This document shows, in pieces, positions 1 to 7,163 of a stretch of 10,872 bases of DNA (its first letter is position 1; the number at the start of each line of letters is the position of its first letter). The DNA is from an uncultured Lysobacteraceae bacterium (GTDB lineage: Bacteria; Pseudomonadota; Gammaproteobacteria; Xanthomonadales; Rhodanobacteraceae), in contig CAMLSI010000145.1 of the NCBI GenBank assembly GCA_946482585.1, positions 1 through 10,872 of the forward strand, written 5' to 3'. The position numbers and the translations under genes were made by a program. The notes under the pieces were generated by a model. It ran no database searches and was not told the DNA's origin. It worked only from the letters and a program-made list of their open reading frames with translations.

Positions 1-1
1 G

Positions 2-358
2 AGCGACGCCGACTACGCCGCGGAATTTCTCGACCTGATCCTGGCGGTGCGCGTGGTCGACGATGCCGAGCAGGCCATTGCCCACATCCGTGCGTTCGGT
101 TCCGACCACACTGAGGTCATCGCCACGCGCGATGACGCGCAGGCCGAATGGTTCGTGCGCGCGTTGCGCTCCGCCGTGGTCATGATCAACGCGTCATCGC
201 GTTTCAGCGATGGCGGGGAGCTTGGTCTCGGTGCCGAGATCGGCATTTCGACGACACGTCTGCACGCGTACGGGCCGATGGGGGCCGAGTCGCTGACGAT
301 AGAACGCTATGTCGTGCGTGGTGAGGGACAGGTGCGGCATCCGGCACCGCGCCGCTGA
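2..358 (+). CDS. proA: Gamma-glutamyl phosphate reductase, C-terminal part (5' end outside window)
   Basis: The last 118 codons of ProA are visible; the reading frame is open to the left edge, so the start lies outside the window. ProA reduces gamma-glutamyl phosphate to glutamate-5-semialdehyde with NADPH, the second step of proline synthesis in the cytoplasm. Visible family signatures are a stretch reading [19 protein letters not shown], then [14 protein letters not shown], and the strongly conserved block [11 protein letters not shown] followed by [11 protein letters not shown] and LHAYGPMG near the C-terminus. The protein ends soon after the usual [10 protein letters not shown], so the 3' end looks intact. 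In many proteobacteria proA follows proB, which would lie to the left. The downstream neighbour begins 190 bases later with its own RBS and is not obviously related to proline synthesis. Confidence 0.96.
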   Translation, partial: SDADYAAEFLDLILAVRVVDDAEQAIAHIRAFGSDHTEVIATRDDAQAEWFVRALRSAVVMINASSRFSDGGELGLGAEIGISTTRLHAYGPMGAESLTIERYVVRGEGQVRHPAPRR

Positions 359-467
359 TTGTCTGGCGTCGTGCACGTTGCTGCGCCTGATGCGCTACCC
401 GGACCGGACGTCACGGTTGCGGCGCACGTGCGCGCGCGGATGCGCCGAAGCGTGCGGACCCTGCCAT

Positions 468-492
468 CAGTTGGGCGCAATCGACGCAACTG
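468..492. promoter_or_regulatory. Short inverted repeat upstream of the small membrane-protein gene
   Basis: CAGTTG at 468-473 and CAACTG at 487-492 form a perfect 6-bp inverted repeat with 13 bases between the arms. It lies in the 190-base gap after proA and about 57 bases before the start codon of the next gene. This could be an operator or a chance palindrome in GC-rich DNA. No convincing -35/-10 pair was found in this gap. Confidence 0.2.
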
Positions 493-548
493 TCGGCTGC
501 TGCCGCGCATCCAAGTGATGGCAAGTGCAGCAACCCTGGAGCCGTACC

Positions 549-812
549 ATGTCTGTCTACAACCTGATGTCCTCGTCCACGCTGCCGCCGAAGTTCGCCG
601 TCGCCTGTGCCGCTGCGATGGGTTTCGCCGCCGTCAGCCTGTTCTTCGGCCAGAATCGCGTCGCGCCGGTCGCCGCGCCGCAGCCGCTCGAGCTCGACAT
701 CGTGACCCTGCCGACCATCGTCGTCGTGCCGACGGCGGCCGATCGTGCCGCTGCAGCGGCGCTCGACGTCGTAGCCGCGCGCGTCTCGAACAAGCGCATC
801 GACGAAGTCTGA
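549..812 (+). CDS. Small single-helix membrane protein of unknown function
   Basis: An 87-residue protein that I do not recognise. The ATG at 549 was chosen because GGAG at 538-541 sits 7 bases before it; an in-frame GTG at 525 would place that RBS inside the gene. The protein has a short polar N-terminus, one hydrophobic alanine-rich segment at about residues 15-33 (probably a membrane anchor or an uncleaved signal), a proline/valine-rich stretch at about 38-62, and an alanine-rich helix ending in charged residues (KRIDEV). This suggests an inner-membrane-anchored protein with a small soluble tail, but no catalytic motif is visible. It follows proA after 190 bases and is followed by a strong hairpin, so it looks like the last gene of its transcript. 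A real gene is favoured by the RBS, the hydrophobic pattern and the convergent boundary; homology was not tested. Confidence 0.6.
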   Translation: MSVYNLMSSSTLPPKFAVACAAAMGFAAVSLFFGQNRVAPVAAPQPLELDIVTLPTIVVVPTAADRAAAAALDVVAARVSNKRIDEV

Positions 813-830
813 TCCACGCGGCGAACACCA

Positions 831-870
831 GGCGAAGCGATGCCGAATCTCGCCCTCGGCTCGCTTCGCC
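831..870. terminator. Strong hairpin between convergent genes, possible bidirectional terminator
   Basis: GGCGAAGCGA (831-840) is perfectly complementary to TCGCTTCGCC (861-870). Nested inside, GCCGA (842-846) pairs with TCGGC (856-860). Together they make a 15-bp stem with a single bulged T at 841 and a 9-base loop. It lies 19 bases after the stop of the small membrane protein and 83 bases beyond the stop of the convergent GH8 gene. Downstream on the + strand there is only GGGTTTCG rather than a long T-run, so termination would be weak or Rho-assisted. An RNA-stabilising 3' hairpin is an alternative. Confidence 0.55.
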
Positions 871-952
871 GGGTTTCGCAGCCGCGGCGAAGGTGTTTGG
901 CTTCGTCGATCGGCTGTCGCGACGCGGCAGTCCGTCTGCGGCGCGTCGGCGA

Positions 953-2230
953 CTATGGCGCGATGCGCTGTACCCCGTCGGCGAACAGGCGGTCGATCGC
1001 GATCGGGTCCCAGTAAGTGCCGCTCATGACCATGAGCGACAGCAACGCAACGCTGTCTTCGTAGTAGCCTTCCTCACGCGTGCGCACGCTGTCGTAGATC
1101 GCGTTGAGCCAGCTCTGCTGCGTCGGCGAGGTCATCGCGGCGACGCCGATCGGCGCGGCGAAGAAGCTCGTGAAGTAGTTCGTCGCGAGCGGCGTGCCGT
1201 CGAGCCGGTAGCCCGGCCGGATGTTCGTCGCGACACCGCCGCTCGCCGTCGCCGACCACAGCGCGATGCGGCGCGCCTGCCGTGCGCTGTGCGGATCGTC
1301 GTGCAGCAGCGCATGCGTGGCGAGACGCCACGGTACGCGGCCCGCGTTGTAGTCGTAGTAGCCGTCGTTCGGGCCTTCGAGGAAATTCGCGGGCGCGGGT
1401 TTGAGCTCGCTCGAACCGGCACTTTCGCGCACAGTGAAATCCGGCACGAGCCCGGTCGTCGGCGCGTATGCGGTCTGCAGATGTTCGACCGCCGCGCGCA
1501 TCGCGACGATGGATTGCGACCAGATCGGCGCGCCGGTCGCCGCGGCGAAATTCAGTGCGTGCGCCGGCATGAAATCGGAAGGACGGACGCTGTACTGATT
1601 GTAGGTCGTGCCGTTCGGAGCGACCCAGTCGCCGAGCAGCGGCAGCTTTGAAGCGGGACCCATGACCGACGCGGCCTGGCCCGCGAGCATCGTCGTCGCG
1701 CGCGTGCGGAAACCGACGGACGCATCCGGCCATTGCGTCGCGGCGATCAGCAGGCCCAGCGCGATGTCGTTGTCGCCGTCGAACGCGCTGTCGTTGCCTT
1801 CCTGCGGCTGTCCGGCGGCCGTGATGTTCCAGCTCATGAGCCGGTTGTCGATGCCGCTCGGATGCAGCGCCACGTAGCGCGCGAGTCCGGCGGCGATCGC
1901 GGCCGCCTCGGGATCGTGACCGGCCATGAGGCTCACGATGACGAGCCCGTAGCCCTGGCCTTCGGACACCGTATTGCCGTTGCCGTCGGTATCGCAGAGC
2001 ACGCGATGGAGCGCATTGCCGCCGGCATCGGTGCCGGCCGTGCGCAGGTAGGCGGTTTTCCAGCGCGCGTAGGCGTCGCGCACGTCCTGGTCGAGCTGGG
2101 CCTGCGTGCGGTGGTCAGGCCGCAGGCTGCCGGCCGCATAGTGCACATGCTGCGGAAAGGGAAAAACCGGCGTCTGCGCCGATGCCATTGTCGCAGCGCC
2201 GGACAACACGAGGACGAGCAGGGCACGCAT
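953..2230 (-). CDS. Secreted glycoside hydrolase family 8 (endoglucanase/lichenase/chitosanase type)
   Basis: A 425-residue protein with an N-terminal signal peptide (MRALLVLVLSGAATMASAQ, likely cut after ASA), hence exported. The ATG at 2230 was chosen over an upstream in-frame start because a GGGAG RBS (2237-2241 on the complement) lies 6 bases before it and the signal peptide begins there. GH8 marks are TVSEGQGYG around residues 88-95, with Glu90 as the expected general acid, and FDGDNDIALGLLIAATQW at 150-167, the family signature with Asp151/Asp153. At 292-301 the text DYNAGRVPWR corresponds to the block that carries the catalytic base Asp in CelA- and BcsZ-type enzymes; here it is Asn295. 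This resembles the GH8 subgroup containing Bacillus chitosanases and lichenases, where the base lies elsewhere; Glu285 in FLEGPNDG is my candidate. No cellulose synthase genes are nearby, so a BcsZ role is not supported. The exact polysaccharide substrate cannot be told. Confidence 0.9.
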   Translation of the reverse strand: MRALLVLVLSGAATMASAQTPVFPFPQHVHYAAGSLRPDHRTQAQLDQDVRDAYARWKTAYLRTAGTDAGGNALHRVLCDTDGNGNTVSEGQGYGLVIVSLMAGHDPEAAAIAAGLARYVALHPSGIDNRLMSWNITAAGQPQEGNDSAFDGDNDIALGLLIAATQWPDASVGFRTRATTMLAGQAASVMGPASKLPLLGDWVAPNGTTYNQYSVRPSDFMPAHALNFAAATGAPIWSQSIVAMRAAVEHLQTAYAPTTGLVPDFTVRESAGSSELKPAPANFLEGPNDGYYDYNAGRVPWRLATHALLHDDPHSARQARRIALWSATASGGVATNIRPGYRLDGTPLATNYFTSFFAAPIGVAAMTSPTQQSWLNAIYDSVRTREEGYYEDSVALLSLMVMSGTYWDPIAIDRLFADGVQRIAP

Positions 2231-2282
2231 GCGGAACTCCCGGGCAGGTAGCGGCAGGCCGCGGGCGAACCGCGGCGTCACG

Positions 2283-2329
2283 GCGATTCCGGTACGGGAA
2301 TCGCGGCCCGAGGAAATCACGTCGGGCCG
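2283..2329 (-). repeat. Two abutting hairpins between the ALDH and GH8 genes
   Basis: Two perfect 8-bp inverted repeats abut: GCGATTCC (2283-2290) with GGAATCGC (2297-2304), loop 6; and CGGCCCGA (2304-2311) with TCGGGCCG (2322-2329), loop 10. They share base 2304. They lie just after the ALDH stop and 53-99 bases upstream of the GH8 start on the transcribed minus strand. Neither is followed by a T-run. They may end the ALDH transcript, act as a leader structure for GH8, or form an operator. Confidence 0.4.
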
Positions 2330-2348
2330 GACGATTCACCCGAACCCG

Positions 2349-3782
2349 TCACGCATCGCGGACCACGAGCAGGCGCAGCTCCGTCATGTCCTCGATCGCA
2401 TAGCGGATGCCTTCGCGGCCGAGCCCGGAATCCTTGACGCCGCCGTAGGGCATGTTGTCGACACGGAAACTCGGCACGTCGCCGGCGATGACGCCGCCGA
2501 CTTCGAGCACGTCCCAGGCTTTCATGGTCTTGCGCACGTCGTAAGTGAAAAGCCCTGCCTGCAGCCCGAAGTCGCTGTCGTTGACCGCCGCCAGCGCCGC
2601 GTCGAAATCGTTCCAGCGCTGCAGCAGCACGACGGGACCGAACGCCTCCTGGCACGACACCGCCTGCTTCGGATCGACGCCCTCGAGCACGGCGGGTTCC
2701 AGCATCGCGCCGTCGCGGCCGCCGCCGCAGAGCAGCGTCGCACCGGCCGCGACGGCCTGCCGTATCCAGCCGTCGAGGCGCTGCGCTTCCTTGACGTCGA
2801 TCATCGGGCCGATGAACGTGTCCTCGTCTCGCGGATTGCCGCACTTGAGCGTCTTCACTCTGGCGACGAGTTTTTCGCGCAGCGCATCGTAGAGCGAATC
2901 GTGCGCGAGGATGCGCTGCACGCTGATGCAGCTTTGTCCCGATTGATAGAACGCACCGAACACGAGCCGCTCGATCACGAAATCGAGCCGCTCGCGCTGG
3001 TCGGCATCCACGATGCACGCGGCGTTGCCGCCGAGCTCGAGCACGACTTTCTTCTTGCCGGCGCGCGCCTTCAGATCCCAGCCGACGCCGGGCGACCCGG
3101 TGAACGACAGCAGCTTGAAGCGCTCGTCGGTCGTGAACAGATCGGCGCCGTCGCGGTGCGCCGGCAGGATCGAGAACGCGCCCGCGGGCAGGTCGGTTTC
3201 GGCCAGCACTTCGCCGATGATGAGTGCGCCGATCGGCGTGCGGCTCGCCGGCTTGAGCACGAACGGGCAGCCGGCCGCGACCGCCGGCGCGACCTTGTGC
3301 GCGACGAGGTTCAGCGGGAAGTTGAACGGGGAAATGAACGAGCACGGCCCGATGGGGACGCGTTTGGAAAAGCCGCGATAGCCGCGCGCACGCGCGGAAA
3401 TCTCGAGATTGATGACCTCGCCATCGATCCGCAGCGACTCCTCGGCAGCGACCTTGAAGGTGTCGATGAGCCGAGAGACCTCGCCGCGCGCGTCCTTGAT
3501 CGGCTTGCCGGCTTCGATGCAGAGCGCGACGGCCATTTCCTCGGCGCGTGCGCGAAAGCGTGCGATGCAATGCTCGAGCACGGCCTGGCGCTGGTACGGC
3601 GCGAACCGGCGCAACGGCTCCTGCGCGTCGACCGCGGCCGCGATCGCCGCATCGATCGCGGCCGCGTCGGCCAGCGCGACGCGCGTCGCGACCTTGCCCG
3701 TGAACTTGTCGGTGACCTCCAGATCGGTGTTGGCCGCGACGGGCCGGTTCGCGAGGTAGTAGGGATAGGTTTCGGCGAGCAC
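2349..3782 (-). CDS. NAD(P)+-dependent aldehyde dehydrogenase
   Basis: A 477-residue cytoplasmic member of the aldehyde dehydrogenase superfamily, oxidising an aldehyde to an acid with NAD+ or NADP+. The full catalytic set is visible: Asn154 in SPFNFPLNL, Lys177 in LKPASRTP (cofactor binding), FTGSPGVG at 227-234, Glu249 in LELGGNA, and the nucleophile Cys285 in SGQSCISVQR. The later EAFGPVV block and a C-terminal MPYGGVKDSGLGREG are also present, and length is normal. The GQSCISVQR and MPYGGVKDSG wording is closest in my memory to the lactaldehyde/phosphonoacetaldehyde-like ALDH group, but the substrate is not determined. The start is a GTG at 3782, supported by an excellent AGGAGG RBS 6 bases upstream (3789-3794 on the complement). 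It lies 72 bases downstream of the acetolactate synthase-like gene on the same strand, so co-transcription is likely and the two enzymes may share a pathway. Confidence 0.95.
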   Translation of the reverse strand: MLAETYPYYLANRPVAANTDLEVTDKFTGKVATRVALADAAAIDAAIAAAVDAQEPLRRFAPYQRQAVLEHCIARFRARAEEMAVALCIEAGKPIKDARGEVSRLIDTFKVAAEESLRIDGEVINLEISARARGYRGFSKRVPIGPCSFISPFNFPLNLVAHKVAPAVAAGCPFVLKPASRTPIGALIIGEVLAETDLPAGAFSILPAHRDGADLFTTDERFKLLSFTGSPGVGWDLKARAGKKKVVLELGGNAACIVDADQRERLDFVIERLVFGAFYQSGQSCISVQRILAHDSLYDALREKLVARVKTLKCGNPRDEDTFIGPMIDVKEAQRLDGWIRQAVAAGATLLCGGGRDGAMLEPAVLEGVDPKQAVSCQEAFGPVVLLQRWNDFDAALAAVNDSDFGLQAGLFTYDVRKTMKAWDVLEVGGVIAGDVPSFRVDNMPYGGVKDSGLGREGIRYAIEDMTELRLLVVRDA

Positions 3783-3788
3783 GATGTT

Positions 3789-3794
3789 CCTCCT
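3789..3794 (-). promoter_or_regulatory. Strong Shine-Dalgarno deciding the GTG start of the ALDH gene
   Basis: The minus strand reads AAGGAGGAACATC before the GTG start. The AGGAGG core is complementary to the 16S rRNA 3' end and lies 6 bases before the start. No in-frame ATG is present at this spot, so the GTG start is well supported. Confidence 0.8.
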
Positions 3795-3827
3795 TGTAGC
3801 GGCCGACGGTTCGGAGCCTGGAAAACT

Positions 3828-3844
3828 CTCCCCCTGAAGGGGAG
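3828..3844 (-). terminator. Intercistronic hairpin with short T-tract, possible attenuator
   Basis: On the minus strand CTCCCC (3839-3844) pairs with GGGGAG (3828-3833) around a 5-base loop, followed closely by AGTTTTCC. A 6-bp GC-rich stem and a T4 tract resemble a weak intrinsic terminator. It sits in the 72-base gap between the acetolactate synthase-like gene and the ALDH gene. It could lower ALDH expression relative to its upstream partner or protect the upstream mRNA end. Confidence 0.45.
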
Positions 3845-3854
3845 GGCTCGTTCT

Positions 3855-5495
<1,641 letters not shown>

Positions 5496-5546
5496 GACCG
5501 CTCCTTCGTTGCCGCCGCGATTCCCGGCAGCGTAACCCGGGCGGTC
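5496..5546 (-). promoter_or_regulatory. Leader of the ALS-like gene with inverted repeat abutting the RBS
   Basis: The 105-base gap between xseA and the ALS-like gene holds GACCGC at 5496-5501 and GCGGTC at 5541-5546, a perfect 6-bp inverted repeat. The arm nearest the gene overlaps the last G of the AAGGAG RBS and reaches the start codon. If folded, it could partly mask the start region. The minus strand also has a TTGACC hexamer here, but no good -10 was found at standard spacing. This is weak evidence. Confidence 0.2.
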
Positions 5547-5600
5547 AACGACGGGAACAGGCCATGACGATCGCGCCGCGGCGACGCGGCCGCCGCCACG

Positions 5601-6950
5601 TCACTCCACGCGCACGCGCAGTTCGCCGTCGGCGAGCCGGGCGCGCAGCAGCGCACCCGGCTGCGTGTCGGCCGGGGAGCGGATCACGCGGTCGTCCTGC
5701 GTGTCCTGCAGCAGCGCATAGCCGCGCGCGAGCACGGCGAGGGGGCTGACCGCGTGCAGCGCGCGCGCGAGGGCGCCCAGCCGCGCGCGGCGCGTGTCGA
5801 GTCCGCCGCGCAGGCGGTGCTGCAGCAGTTCGCGCTGGTGGGCGAGCGCGAGCCGCGCACGCTGCAGCCGCTGCTGCGGCGCCTGGCGCCACAGCCGGGA
5901 TTCGAGCGCGGCGAGGCGGTCGCGACCCTGCTGCCGCACCTGCAGCAGTGCATGGCGCAGGCGCAGCTGCAGCGCCGTGAGCCGGCTGCGGCCGAGGTGC
6001 AGACGCTGCGCCGGACTGCGAGCCTGCAATTGCGCCTGCAGGCGATCCAGTGCTTGCTGGCGCTGTTGCAGGCGTCGCTGCAGCAGCAGGTACAGGCGCT
6101 GCGAGCGCTGCTGCAGTCGACGCGCGAGTTCGCCGATATCGGGCGCGAGCAGTTCGGCCGCCGCCGACGGCGTCGGCGCGCGCAGGTCGGCGACGAAATC
6201 CGCGATGGTGAAATCGGTCTCGTGCCCGATCGCGGAAATCACCGGCAGCGGCATCGCATGGATCGCGCGCGCGACGCTTTCGTCGTTGAACGCCCAGAGA
6301 TCCTCGATCGAGCCGCCGCCGCGCGCGAGCAGCACGAGATCGTGGCGCGCGGCCGCGGCGATGCGGCGCAGCGCCGCGACGATGGCCGGCGGCGCTTCCT
6401 TGCCCTGTACCGGCACCGGCACGACGTCGACCGCGAGCAGCGGATAGCGGCGCGCGAGCACGCTGAGCACGTCGCGCACCGCCGCGCCGGTCGCCGACGT
6501 CACGACGGCGATGCGGCGCGGAAACCGCGGCAACGGGCGCTTGCGCTCGGCGGCGAACAATCCCTCGGCGGCGAGCACAGCCTTGAGTCGTTCGAATTCG
6601 CGGCGCAACGCACCTTCGCCGGCTTCTTCGAGGTGTTCGACGATGAGCTGGAATTCGCCGCGTGCCTCGTAGAGGCTGACGCGCGCCCGGGCGAGCACCT
6701 GCATGCCGTCGGCGGGGCGGAAGCGGAGCAGCGTGCTCTTCGGCTTGAACATCGCGCAGCGCACCTGCGCGCCGCCGTCCTTGAGGCTGAAATAGAGATG
6801 GCCCGATGCGGGCCGTGCGAAGTTCGAGATCTCGCCTTCGAGCCAGACGAGGCCGAACGCGTCTTCGAGCAGATCGCGCGCGCGCCGCGTCAACTGCGAG
6901 GGCGTCAGCACTTCGCGGCCGCTGGCGTAGGCGATGCGGTCTTCGGACAT
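5601..6950 (-). CDS. xseA: Exodeoxyribonuclease VII large subunit
   Basis: A 449-residue XseA, close to the E. coli length of about 456. With the small subunit XseB it forms a cytoplasmic nuclease that degrades single-stranded DNA from both ends to short oligonucleotides, and it acts in repair and recombination. The N-terminal OB-fold is marked by LEGEISNF (37-44) and ASGHLYFSLKD. The catalytic region contains RIAVVTSATGAAVRDVL (146-162), LLARGGGSIEDLWAFND (207-223) and AIGHETDFTIADFVADLRAP (240-259). A long Gln/Arg/Leu-rich coiled coil spans about 271-406, followed by the typical C-terminal SPLAVLARGYALLQD. The start at 6950 (MSEDRIAYASGREVLTPSQL) was chosen by similarity to family N-termini; an upstream in-frame TTG at 7022 would add 24 Pro/Ala-rich residues of low plausibility. 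No clear Shine-Dalgarno precedes the ATG. No xseB is in the window. The gene is divergent from the response regulator. Confidence 0.96.
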   Translation of the reverse strand: MSEDRIAYASGREVLTPSQLTRRARDLLEDAFGLVWLEGEISNFARPASGHLYFSLKDGGAQVRCAMFKPKSTLLRFRPADGMQVLARARVSLYEARGEFQLIVEHLEEAGEGALRREFERLKAVLAAEGLFAAERKRPLPRFPRRIAVVTSATGAAVRDVLSVLARRYPLLAVDVVPVPVQGKEAPPAIVAALRRIAAAARHDLVLLARGGGSIEDLWAFNDESVARAIHAMPLPVISAIGHETDFTIADFVADLRAPTPSAAAELLAPDIGELARRLQQRSQRLYLLLQRRLQQRQQALDRLQAQLQARSPAQRLHLGRSRLTALQLRLRHALLQVRQQGRDRLAALESRLWRQAPQQRLQRARLALAHQRELLQHRLRGGLDTRRARLGALARALHAVSPLAVLARGYALLQDTQDDRVIRSPADTQPGALLRARLADGELRVRVE

Positions 6951-7085
6951 CGAAGGAGCAGAGCAAGCCGGCGGCAGCGCCGGGCGGGCCGGCAGTGTAG
7001 GCGCGCGCAAAGTTCGCGGCAAACGTGAAAGCGTTCAGCTTGACCCATGGCCGAATTGCGCGCGGAGACGTACGCTTCCACTCGG

Positions 7086-7132
7086 TATAGTGTGATCGTC
7101 GCGCAAGACTCCACGTTGAATGCGTGACGATC
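7086..7132 (+). promoter_or_regulatory. Intergenic region of the divergent pair: TATAGT and inverted repeat
   Basis: The 213-base gap between xseA (-) and the response regulator (+) should hold both promoters. TATAGT at 7086-7091 is a plausible -10 for the + strand gene, but no good -35 lies 16-18 bases upstream. Just after it, GATCGTC (7094-7100) and GACGATC (7126-7132) form a perfect 7-bp inverted repeat with 25 bases between, which could be an operator or a leader hairpin. No promoter for xseA could be picked with confidence. Confidence 0.3.
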
Positions 7133-7163
7133 GAGAAGACCTGTTCAACCATTGCTCAGGGGC

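Noticed and set aside
359..1651. 430-codon + strand open frame running through the small membrane protein and opposite the GH8 gene
   Set aside because: It overlaps the GH8 coding region antisense and is Arg-rich. It starts right after the proA stop without an RBS.
5574..5583. Perfect 10-base palindrome CGCCGCGGCG near the xseA end
   Set aside because: It has no loop and is low-complexity GC; such palindromes are expected by chance at this base composition.
5754..7028. 424-codon + strand open frame opposite xseA
   Set aside because: It mirrors the XseA coiled-coil codons and shows no motif of its own.
5545..7152. 535-codon - strand open frame overlapping xseA in another frame
   Set aside because: Composition is almost entirely Arg, Ala and Pro. 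The xseA frame carries all of the family motifs.
7152..7163. TTG at 7152 as the start of the response regulator
   Set aside because: No RBS precedes it and it adds only four residues before an ATG.
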